64,000 nucleotides of DNA. Source: Amblyomma americanum. Its lineage: Eukaryota; Arthropoda; Arachnida; Ixodida; Ixodidae. The stretch spans positions 133,412,929 through 133,476,928 of the forward strand of contig NC_135504.1 in NCBI RefSeq assembly GCF_052857255.1. Direction: 5' to 3'. The notes under the pieces are model-generated. The model searched no databases. It worked only from the letters and a program-made list of their open reading frames with translations, and was not told the origin of the DNA. Below, piece by piece: positions 1-9,270 of this stretch. A program made the translations under genes and the position numbers. Within the stretch, counting starts at the first letter, position 1. Every line of letters starts with the position of its first letter.

Positions 1-223
1 ACGGTGATTTTTGAAAGCCGGCGGTTTTAAAGCTCGCTACCACGCCACATCACACGCGCCTCTATTAGCGTTCCACCTCTAACGGAAGCGTGGCGTCCGT
101 CCGGCGTTCTGACGGTGAGTTTTGAAAGCCGGTGGTTTTTAAAGCTCGCTACCACCGCACATCACAGGTGCCACTATTAGCGCTCCACCTCTAACGAAAG
201 CGTCACGTGCGTCCGGAGTGCTG
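1..223. repeat. Reference A+B dimer of the satellite
   Basis: Positions 1-111 are a type A monomer and 112-223 a type B monomer. Type A has GATTTTTGA, four T's in GGTTTTAAAG, CCACGGCACATCACACGCG, AGCGTTCCACC, AACGGAAGCG and usually an end like TGTTCTG. Type B has GAATTTTGA (GAGTTTTGA here), five T's in GGTTTTTAAAG, CCACCGCACATCACAGGTG, AGCGCTCCACC, AACGAAAGCG, TCACGTGCG and GGAGTGCTG. The extra T explains 112 against 111 bp. The 223-bp dimer is the basic period for most of the window. Hybrid monomers with an A body and a B-like 3' end occur where A follows A. Confidence 0.93.
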
Positions 224-3200
224 ACGGTGATTTTTGAAAGCCGGCGGTTTTAATGCTCACTACCACCGCACATTAAACGCGCCCCTATTAGCGTTCCACC
301 TCTATCGGAAGCGTGGCGTGCGTCCGGTGATCTGACGGTGAATTTTGAAAGCCGGCGGTTTTTAAAGCTCGCTATCACCGCACATCACAGGTGCCCCTAT
401 TAGCGCTCCACCTCTAACGAAAGCGTCACGTGCGTCCGGAGTGCTGACGGTGATTTTTGAAAGCAGGCGGTTTTAAAGCTCGCTACCACGGCACATCACA
501 CGCGCCCCTATTAGCGTCCCACCTCTAACAGAATCGTCGCGTGCGTCCGGTGTTCTGACGGTGAATTTTGAAGGCCGGCGGTTTTTAAAGCTCGCTACCA
601 CCGCACATCACAGGTGCCCCTATTAGCGTTCCACTTCTAACGAAAGCGTCACGTGCGTCCGGAGTGCTGACGGTGATTTTTGAAAGCCGGCGGTTTTAAA
701 GCTCGCTAACACGGCAAATCACACGCGCCCCTATTAGCGTTCCGCCTCTAACGGAAGCGTCGCGTGCGTCCGGTGTTCTGACGGTGAATTTTGAAAGCCG
801 GCGGTTTTTAAAGCTCGCTACCACCGCACATCACAGGTGCCCCTATTAGCACTCACACCTCTAACGAAAGCGTCACGTGCGTCCGCAGTGCTGACGGTGA
901 TTTTTGAAAGCCGGCGGTTTTAAAGCTCGCTACCACGGCACATCACACGAGCCACTATTAGCGTTCCACCTTTAACGGAAGCGTCGCGTGCGTCTGGTGT
1001 TCTGAGGGTGAATGTTGAAAGCCGGCGGTTTTTAAAGCTCGCTACCACCGCACATCACAGGTGCCCCTATTAGTGCTCCACGTCTAACGAAAGCGTCACG
1101 TGCGTCCGGAGTGCTGACGGCGATTTTTGAAAGCCGGCGGTTTTAAAGCTCGCTGCCACGGCACATCACACGCTCCCCTATTAGCGTTCCACCTCTAACG
1201 GAAGCGTGACGTGCGTCCGCTGTTCTGACGGTGAATTTTGAAAGCCGGCGGTTTTTAAAGCTCGCTACCACCGCACATCACAGGTGCGCCTATTAGCGCT
1301 CCACCTCTAACTAAAGCGTCGCGTGAGTCCGGAGTGCTGACGGTGATTTTTGAAAGCTGGCGGTTTTAAAGCTCGCTACCACGGCACATCACACGCGCCC
1401 CTATTAGCGTTCCACCTCTAACGGAAGCGTCGCGTGCGTCTGGTGTTCTCAGGGTGAATTTTGAAAGCCGGCGGGTTTTAAAGCTCGCTACCACCGCACA
1501 TCACAGGTGCCCCTATTAGCGCTCCACGTCTAACGAAAGCGTCACGTGCGTCCGGTGTGCTGACGGCGATTTTTGAAAGCCGGCGGTTTTAAAGCTCGCT
1601 ACCACCGCACATCACAGGTGCCCCTATTAGCGCTCCACCCCTAACAGAAGCGTCGCGTGCGTCCGGAGTGCTGACAGTGATTTTTGTAAGCCGGCAGTTT
1701 TAAAGCTCGCTACCACGGTACATCACACGTGCCCCTATTAGCGCTCCACCTCTAACGAAAGCGTCACGTGCGTCCGGAGTGCTGACGGTGATTTTTGAAA
1801 GCCGGCGGTTTTAAAGCTCGCTACCACGGCACATCACACGCGCCCCTATCAGCGTTCCACCTCAAATGAAAGCGTGGCGTGCGTCCGCTTTTCTGACGGT
1901 GAGGTTTGAAAGCCGGCGGTTTTTAACGCTCGCTACCACCGCACATCACAGGTGCCTCTATTAGCGCTCCACCTCTAACGAAAGCGTCACGTGCGTCCGG
2001 AGTGCTGACGGTAATTTTTGAAAGCCGGCGGTTTTAAAGCTCGCTACAACGGCACATCACACGCGCCCCTATTAGCGTTCCACCTCTAACGGAAGCGTCG
2101 CGTGCGTCCGGAGTGCTGACGGTGATTTTTGAAAGCCGGCGGTTTAAAGCTGGCTACCACGGAATATCACACGCGCCCCTATCAGCGTTCCACCCCAAAC
2201 GAAAGCGTGGCGTGCGTCCGGAGTGCTGACGGTGAATTTTGAAAACCGGCGGTTTCTAAAGCTCGTTACCAGCACACATCACAGGTGCCCCTATTAGCGC
2301 TCCACCTCTAACGAAAGCGTCACGTGCGTGCAGAGTGCTGAGGGTGAATTTTGAAATCCGGCGGTTTTAATGCTCACTACCACCGCACATTAAACGCGCC
2401 CCTATTAGCGTTCCACCTCTATCGGAAGCGTCGCGTGCGTCCGGTGCTCTGACAGTGAATTTTGAAAGCCGGCGGTTTTTAAAGCTCGCTACCACCGCAC
2501 ATCACAGGTGCCCCTATTAGCACTCACACCTCTAACGAAAGCGTCACGTGCGTCCGGATTCTGACGGTGATTTTTGAAAGCAGGCGGTTTTAAAGCTCGC
2601 TACCACGGCACATCACACGCGCCCCTATTAGCGTTCCACCTTTAACGGAAGCGTGGCGTGCGTCCGCTGTTCTGACGGTGAATTTTGAAAGTCGGCGATT
2701 TTTAAAGCTCGCTACCACCGCACATCAAAGGTGCCCCTATTAGCGCTCCACCTCTAACTAAAGCGTCACGTGCGTCCGGAGTGCTGACGGTGATTTTTGA
2801 AAGCCGGCGGTTTTAAAGCTCGCTACCACGGCACATCACACGCGCCCCTATTAGCGTTCCACCTCTAACGGAAGCGTCGCGTGCGTCCGGAGTGCTGACG
2901 GTGATTTTTGAAAGCCGGCGGTTTTAAAGCTCGCTACCACGGCACATCACACGCGCCGCTATTAGCGTTCCACCTCTAACGGAAGCGTCGCGTGCGTCAG
3001 GAGTGCTGACGGCGATTTTTGAAAGCCGGCGGTTTTAAAGCTCGCTGCCACGGCACATCACACGCGCCCCTATTAGCGTTCCACCTCTAACGGAAGCATG
3101 GCGTGCGTCCGCTGTTCTGACGGTGAATTTTGAAAGCCGGCGGTTTTTAAAGCTCGCTACCACCGCACATCAGAGGTGCGCCTATTAGCGCTCCACCTCT

Positions 3201-3231
3201 AACTAAAGCTTCACGTGCGTCCGGAGTGCTT
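1..3231. repeat. Higher-order repeat copy (about 29 monomers), first copy
   Basis: A rare variant set at the start (CACGCCACATC, GTGGCGTCCGTCCGGCG, CCGGTGG) recurs from 3232 at an offset of exactly 3231 bp, about 29 monomers. The match then continues through further private variants. The period is close to the 3235-bp tandem repeat in block III, so this array family has a recurrent higher-order unit near 3.23 kb. Matching is good only to about 1200; beyond that the two copies have been reshuffled. Confidence 0.75.
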
Positions 3232-4650
3232 ACGGTGATTTTTGAAAGCCGGCGGTTTTAAAGCTCGCTACCACGCCACATCACATGCGCCTCTATTAGC
3301 GTTCCACCTCTAACGGAAGCGTGGCGTCCGTCCGGCGTTCTGACGGTGAGTTTTGAAAGCCGGTGGTTTTTAAATCTCGCTACCACCGCACATCACAGGT
3401 GCCACTATTAGCGCTCCACCTCTAACGAAAGCGTCACGTGCGTCCGGAGAGCTGACGGTGATTTTTGAAAGCCGGCGGTTTTAATGCTCACTACCACCGC
3501 ACATTAAACGCGCCCCTATTAGCGTTCCACCTCTATCGGAAGCGTGGCGTGCGTCCGGTGATCTGACGGTGAATTTTGAAAGCCGGCGGTTTTTAAAGCT
3601 CGCTACCACCGCACATCACAGGTGCCCCTATTAGCGCTCCACCTCTAACGAAAGCGTCACGTGCGTCCGGAGTGCTGACGGTGATTTTTGAAAGCAGGCG
3701 GTTTTAAAGCTCGCTACCACGGCACATCACACGCGCCCCTATTAGCGTCCCACCTCTAACAGAAGCGTCGCGTGCGTCCGGTGTTCTGACGGTGAATTTT
3801 GAAAGCCGGTGGTTTTTAAAGCTCGCTACCACCGCACATCACAGGTGCCCCTATTAGCGCTCCACCTCTAACGAAAGCGTCACGTGCGTCCGGAGTGCTG
3901 ACAGTGATTTTTGAAAGCCGGCGGTTTTAAAGCTCGCTACCACGGTACATCTTACGCGCCCCTATTAGCGTTCCACCTCTAACGGAAGCGTCGCGTGCGT
4001 CCGGTGTTCTGACGGTGAATTTTGAAGGCCGGCGGTTTTTAAAGCTCGCTACCACCGCACATCACAGGTGCCCCTATTAGCGCTCCACTTCTAACCAAAG
4101 CGTCACGTGCGTCCGGAGTGCTGACGGTGATTTTTGAAAGCCGGCGGTTTTAAAGCTCGCTAACACGGCAAATCACACGCGCCCCTATTAGCGTTCCGCC
4201 TCTAACGGAAGCGTCGCGTGCGTCCGGTGTTCTGACGGTGAATTTTGAAAGCCGGCGGTTTTTAAAGCTCGCTACCACCGCACATCACAGGTGCCCCTAT
4301 TAGCACTCACACCTCTAACGAAAGCGTCACGTGCGTCCGCAGTGCTGACGGTGATTTTTGAAAGCCGGCGGTTTTAAAGCTCGCTACCACGGCACATCAC
4401 ACGAGCCACTATTAGCGTTCCACCTCTAACGGAAGCGTCGCGTGCGTCTGGTGTTCTGAGGGTGAATGTTGAAGGTTTTTAAAGCTCGCTACCACCGCAC
4501 ATTACAGGTGCCCCTATTAGCGCTCCACGTCTAACGAAAGCGTCACGTGCGTCCGGAGTGCTGACGGCGATTTTTGAAAGCCGGCGGTTTTAAAGCTCGC
4601 AGCCACGGCACATCACACGCGCCCCTATTAGCGTTCCACCTCTAACGGAA
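3232..4650. repeat. Higher-order repeat, partial second copy with one extra dimer
   Basis: This stretch is homologous to 1-1200. The offset is 3231 bp up to about 3790 and 3454 bp afterwards, so this copy has gained exactly one 223-bp dimer. It also carries a 9-bp deletion near 4471 (AATGTTGAAGGTTTTTAAAG) that removes the GCCGGC anchor. The same deletion is found near 11131, which ties this stretch to the later duplication. Confidence 0.72.
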
Positions 4651-6049
4651 ACGTCGCGTGCGTCCGGAGTGCTGACGGTGATTTTTGAAAGCCGGCGGTT
4701 TTAATGCTCGCTTCCACGGCACATCACACGCGCCGCTATTAGCGTTCCACCTCTAACGGAAGCGTCGCGTGCGTCCGGAGTGCTGACGGTGATTTTTGAA
4801 AGCCGGCGGTTTTAAAGCTCGCTGCCACGGCACATCACACGCGCCCCTATTAGCGTTCCACCTCTAACGGAAGCGCGGCGTGCGTCCGCTGTTCTGACGG
4901 TGAATTTTGAAAGTCGGCGGTTTTTAAAGCTCGCTACCACCGCACATCACAGGTGCCCCTATTAGCGCTCCACCTCTAACTAAAGCGTCACGTGCGTCCG
5001 GAGTGCTGACGGTGATTTTTGAAAGCCGGCGGTTTTAAAGCTCGCTACCACGGCACATCACACGCGCCCCTATTAGCGTTCCACCTCTAACGGAAGCGTC
5101 GCTTGCGTCCGGAGTGCTGACGGTGATTTTTGAAAGCCGGCGGTTTTAAAGCTCGCTGCCACGGCACATCACACGCGCCCCTATTAGCGTTCCACCTTTA
5201 ACGGAAGCGCGGCGTGCGTCCGCTGTTCTGACGGTGAATTTTGAAAGTCGGCGGTTTTTAAAGCTCGCTACCACCGCACATCACAGGTGCCCCTATTAGC
5301 GCTCCACCTCTAACTAAAGCGTCACGTGCGTCCGGAGTGCTGACGGTGATTTTTGAAAGCCGGTGGTTTTTAAATCTCGCTACCACCGCACATCACAGGT
5401 GCCACTATTAGTGCTCCACCTCTAACGAAAGCGTCACGTGCGTCCGGAGTGCTGACGGCGATTTTTGAAACCCGGCGGATTTAAAGCTCGCTGCCACGGC
5501 ACATCACACGCGCCCCTATTAGCGTTCCACCTCTAACGGAAGCGTGGCGTGCGTCCGCTGTTCTGAGGGTGAATTTTGAAAGCCGGCGGGTTTTAAAGCT
5601 CGCTACCACCGCACATCACAGGTGCCCCTATTAGCGCTCCACGTCTAACGAAAGCGTCACGTGCGTCCGGAGTGCTGACGGCGATTTTTGAAAGCCGGCG
5701 GTTTTAAAGCTCGCTGCCATGGCACATCACACGCGCCCATATTAGCGTTCCACCTCTAACGGAAGCATGGCGTGCGTCCGCTGTTCTGACGGTGAGTTTT
5801 GAAAGCCGGCGGTTTTTAAAGCTCGCTACCACCGCACATCACAGGTGCCCCTATTAGCGCTCAACCTCTAACTAAAGCGTCACGTGCGTCCGGAGTGCTG
5901 ACGGTGATTTTTGAAAGCCGGCGGTTTTAAAGCTCGCTACCACGGCACATCACACGCGCCCCTATTAGCGTTCCACCTCTAACGGAAGCGTCGCGTGCGT
6001 CCGGAGTGCTGACGGTGATTTTTGAAAGCCGGCGGTTTTAAAGCTCGCT

Positions 6050-6060
6050 ACCACGGCACA
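6050..6060. repeat. Target-site duplication, left, LINE copy 1
   Basis: ACCACGGCACA stands immediately before the element and again at 9260-9270 immediately after it. The satellite phase is interrupted at this point and resumes by repeating the same bases, as expected for target-primed insertion. The first A is shared with the terminal TGA repeat on the right, so the duplication is 10 or 11 bp. Confidence 0.85.
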
Positions 6061-6065
6061 AACAT

Positions 6066-6137
6066 TCAGCGATGGCGTAGAGGTAGAACATCCGCCTCGC
6101 GTGCAGGAGGACCGGGGTTCAAATCCTGGTGCCGCGC
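6066..6137 (+). promoter_or_regulatory. tRNA-like head with Pol III A and B boxes (LINE copy 1)
   Basis: The A box TGGCGTAGAGG (6073-6083) fits TRGYNNARNGG at every position. The B box GGTTCAAATCC (6116-6126) fits GGTTCRANTCC exactly. They are 32 nt apart, as in tRNA genes. The middle (GGTAGAA, a C-rich stem, GGAGG, CCGGG) resembles a tRNA-Gly-type sequence, but the acceptor stem does not pair and the anticodon stem has a mismatch. It is therefore a SINE-like head and not a working tRNA gene. An 11-A run follows at 6155-6165, like the tail of a SINE joined to the LINE body. Confidence 0.78.
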
Positions 6138-6294
6138 AATTCTCCACCGGGATTAAAAAAAAAAACAGCGTTTCGATGGAATTGCATAACCAGGCCTGGA
6201 GTGCGGCCTTATCTCGGTGACCAGAACCGACAACGCACTCTCTCACCAGAACAGGATTTGGCCACCTTGGTGTAGTACTTGGCCACAACCTTCT

Positions 6295-9233
6295 ATGATC
6301 AAACCAATTAACCCTCGGCCCTCAGTCCCCAGCGGCTGCAGAGCAACTGACCACGGCGGCGGTCAGACCTGTGACGCAGCGGAGGGTGCTAAGAATCTCT
6401 GGCTCCGGACAGGCCGCCATTGGAATCTGAACCTGGCAACGTTTAACGCTAGAACTTTAGCTAGTGCGGCTAGCCTAGCAGTGCTGTTCGAGGAACTAGC
6501 GGGAATTAAATGGGATGTGATAGGGCTTAGCGAAGTTAGGAGGACAGGTGAGGCGTATACAGTACTAAAGGACGGACACATACTGTGCTATCGCGGGTTA
6601 GAGGATAGACGAGAACTAGGTGTGGGTTTCCTCATTAATAAGGATATAGCTGGCAACGTAGAGGAGTTCTACAGTATTAACGAGAGGGTAGCAGCTATAG
6701 TAATTAGGCTGAATAGGAGGTACAAGCTGAAAGTGGTGCAGGCCTACGCACCCACATCCAGCCATGATGACCAGACCGTTGAAAGCTTCTATGAGGACGT
6801 AGAATCAGCAATGAATAAAGTAAAATCGCAGTACACTGTACTGATGGGTGACTTCAATGCGAAGGTGGGCAAGAAGCAGGCGGACGACCACGCGGTAGGT
6901 GACTATGGGATAGGCTCTAGAAATAGCAGGGGAGAGTTATTAGTCGAATTCGCGGATAGAAATAATTTACGAATCATGAATACCTTCTTCCGCAAACGAG
7001 AAAACAGGAAGTGGACCTGGAAGAGCCCCAATGGTGAGATTAAAAATGAAATCGACTTCATACTATGCACTAAACCTGGCATCATTAAGGATGTGGCCGT
7101 CCTCTGAAGGGTGCGTTGCAGCGACCATAGAATGGTAAGGTCTAGAATTAGCTTAGACTTGAAGAGGGAACGGAAGAAGCTAGCGAAGAAGAAGACCATT
7201 AACGAGTTAGCCGTAAGAGGGAAAGCACAGGAGTTTAGGATAGCGCTGCAAAACAGATACTCGGCTTTAACTGAGGAAGATGATCTTGATGTTCATTCAA
7301 TGCACGATAACCTGACGTCAATAATTACGGAGTGCGCAGTAGAAGTAGGCGGTAGGACAGTTCGAAAAGATACCGGGAAGCTATCTCAGGTGACGAAAGA
7401 TCTGATTAAGAAGCGCCAAAACATGAAGGCATCTAACACTACCGATAGAATAGAACTAACGGAGCTATCAAAGTTAATAAATAAGCGCAAGGTAGCCGAC
7501 ATAAGGAAGTTTAATATGGAGAGAATCGAGCATGCTATAAAGAACGGAGGTAGCCTAAAAACAGTGAAGAGGAAACTAGGCATAGGTAAAAACCAGATGT
7601 ATGCATTAAGAGACAAGCAGGGCAATGTCATTAGCAATATGGATAAGATAGTTAACGTAGCCGAAGAGTTCTACACAGACCTGTACAGTAGCCAATGTAA
7701 TCAGAGCGCTAATGAGAAAGAAAGCAGTGCACAGCAATACGTCATCCCGCCAGTTACGAAAGATGAAGTAAAGAAAGCCTTAGAAGCAATGAAAAGGGGA
7801 AAAGCAGCTGGGGAGGATCAGGTAACAGCAGATCTGTTGAAGGATGGAGGGGACATCGTGCTAGAGAAACTAGCCACCCTGTATACGCAATGCCTTATGA
7901 CCTCGACTGTACCAGAAGCTTGGAAGAATGCAAACATTATCTTAATTCATAAGAAGGGAGACGCCAAGGACTTGAAAAATTACAGGCCGATCAGCTTACT
8001 ATCCGTTGCCTACAAAGTATTTACTAAGGTGATCGCTAATAGAGTCAGGGCAACGTTAGACTTTAATCAACCAAATGATCAGGCAGGCTTTCGTAAAGGA
8101 TATTCTACAATAGATCATATTCACACTATCAATCAGGTGATAGAGAAATGCGCAGAATATAACCAACCTCTATATATAGCTTTCATTGATTACGAGAAAG
8201 CATTCGACTCAGTGGAAACCTCAGCAGTCATACAGGCATTGCGTAATCAGGGGGTAGAAGAGCCTTATGTCAAAATACTGGAAGATATATATAGCAACTG
8301 CACAGCTACTATAGTCCTCCATAAAGTCAGCAATAAAATTCCAATAAGGAAGGGCGTCAGGCAAGGAGACACGATCTCGCCAATGCTGTTCACCGCATGT
8401 TTGCAGGAGGTATTTCGAGGCCTGAATTGGGAAGAGTTGGGAATAAGAATAAATGGAGAATACCTAAATAATCTGAGATTTGCTGATGACATTGCCTTGC
8501 TGAGTCACTCAGGAGGTGAACTGCAAATCATGATCAACGAGTTAGACAGGCAGAGCAGATCGATGGGTCTAAAAATTAACATGCAGAAAACCAAGGTAAT
8601 GTTCAACAGCCTAGCAAGGGAACAACAGTTCACAATTGGCAGCGAGAGCCTAGAAATGGTGCCGGAATACGTCTACTTAGGGCAGGTAGTGACAGCTGAT
8701 CCGGATCATGAGAGGGAGATAACTAGAAGGATAAGAATGGGGTGGAGCGCATATGGCAAATTCTCGCAGATCATGAGTGGCAGTTTACCAATTTCCCTCA
8801 AGAGGAAAGTGTACAACAGCATAATCTTACCGGTACTCACCTACGGGGCAGAAACGTGGAGACTAACGAAAAGAGTTCAGCTTAAGTTAAGGACAACGCA
8901 GCGAGCCATGGAAAGAAAAATGATAGGTGTAACGTAAGAGATCGGAAGCGGGCAGAGTGGGTGAGGGAACAAACACGGGTTAATGACATCCTAGTCGAAA
9001 TCAAGAGAAAGAAATGGGCTTGGGCAGGGCATGTAATGCGAAGGCAAGATAACCGCTGGTCTTTAAGGGTAACGGAGTGGGTTCCAAGAGAAAGTAAGCG
9101 CAGCAGGGGGCGGCAGAAGGTTAGATGGGCGGATGAGATTAAGAAGTTTGCAGGCAAAGGGTGGATGCAGCTGGCAAAGGAAAGGGTTAATTGGAGAGAC
9201 ATGGGAGAGGCCTTTGCCCTGCAGTGGGTGTAG
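6295..9233 (+). pseudogene. Endonuclease-reverse transcriptase ORF, broken (LINE copy 1)
   Basis: This is the same reading frame as the intact copy at 12063-15002, with two lesions. The first is a G-to-T change making a TGA at 7105-7107, where the intact copy has GGA (Gly); it falls at the end of the endonuclease domain. The second is a 1-bp deletion of a T near 8935, which gives an immediate TAA and moves the last 98 or so codons into another frame (8961-9233). Domains still readable are the AP-endonuclease (EVRR, GDFNAK, SDHR), the RT (DYEKAFDS, RQGD, FADD) and the C-terminal tail with WAGHVMRR. An in-frame GTG lies upstream at 6217, but the first ATG is 6295. A single product is not expected from this copy. 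The lesions are absent from copy 2, so they arose after the duplication or were corrected there. Confidence 0.92.
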
Positions 9234-9239
9234 TAGGGC

Positions 9240-9260
9240 TGATGATGATGATGATGATGA
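9240..9260 (+). repeat. (TGA)7 3' terminus of LINE copy 1
   Basis: Seven TGA units close the element right after the stop codon and a short GTAGGGC tail. Short trinucleotide ends in place of poly-A are typical of RTE-type elements and probably serve as the reverse-transcription start. Confidence 0.88.
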
Positions 9261-9270
9261 CCACGGCACA
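9260..9270. repeat. Target-site duplication, right, LINE copy 1
   Basis: This is the second copy of ACCACGGCACA. The satellite continues from here in register with TCACACGCGCC. Confidence 0.85.

Larger units (their letters stand above)
1..6060. repeat. Satellite array, block I (111/112-bp monomers)
   Basis: This is an uninterrupted head-to-tail array of a monomer of about 111 bp, and the window opens exactly at a monomer start (ACGGTGATTTTTG). Every monomer carries the anchors GCCGGCGG, TTTTAAAGCTCGCT, CCTATTAGCG and CCACCTCTAAC. Two monomer types alternate (A and B, see the 1-223 entry), with A-only stretches, for example about 5010-5110 and 5900-6060. There is no credible gene. Open frames on the minus strand reflect the 111-bp (37-codon) period of A monomers. 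Non-coding satellite, possibly pericentromeric or other heterochromatin, is an inference; the tandem structure is seen directly. Confidence 0.97.
6061..9260 (+). mobile_element. RTE-like non-LTR retrotransposon, copy 1 (defective)
   Basis: This 3.2-kb element is inserted into a type A monomer. In order it has a tRNA-like head with Pol III A and B boxes, an 11-A run, a short leader, one long ORF with an AP-type endonuclease and a reverse transcriptase, a very short 3' UTR and a terminal (TGA)7. A single ORF, short 3' UTR and microsatellite-like end fit the RTE/BovB-type clade rather than L1, which has two ORFs and a poly-A tail. The 11-bp target-site duplication brackets everything, including the tRNA-like head. 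It is about 99.8% identical to the copy at 11829-15029 (six differences seen by eye). Clade assignment is from motif style and was not tested by phylogeny. Confidence 0.9.

Noticed and set aside
1..6060. CRISPR array or phage/defence locus
   Set aside because: The repeat is the whole 111-bp monomer with no unique spacers, and the interrupting elements are eukaryotic retrotransposons.
6066..6137. Functional tRNA gene
   Set aside because: The Pol III boxes are perfect but the acceptor stem does not pair, the anticodon stem has a mismatch and the T stem needs an 8-nt loop. The context is the 5' end of a retrotransposon.
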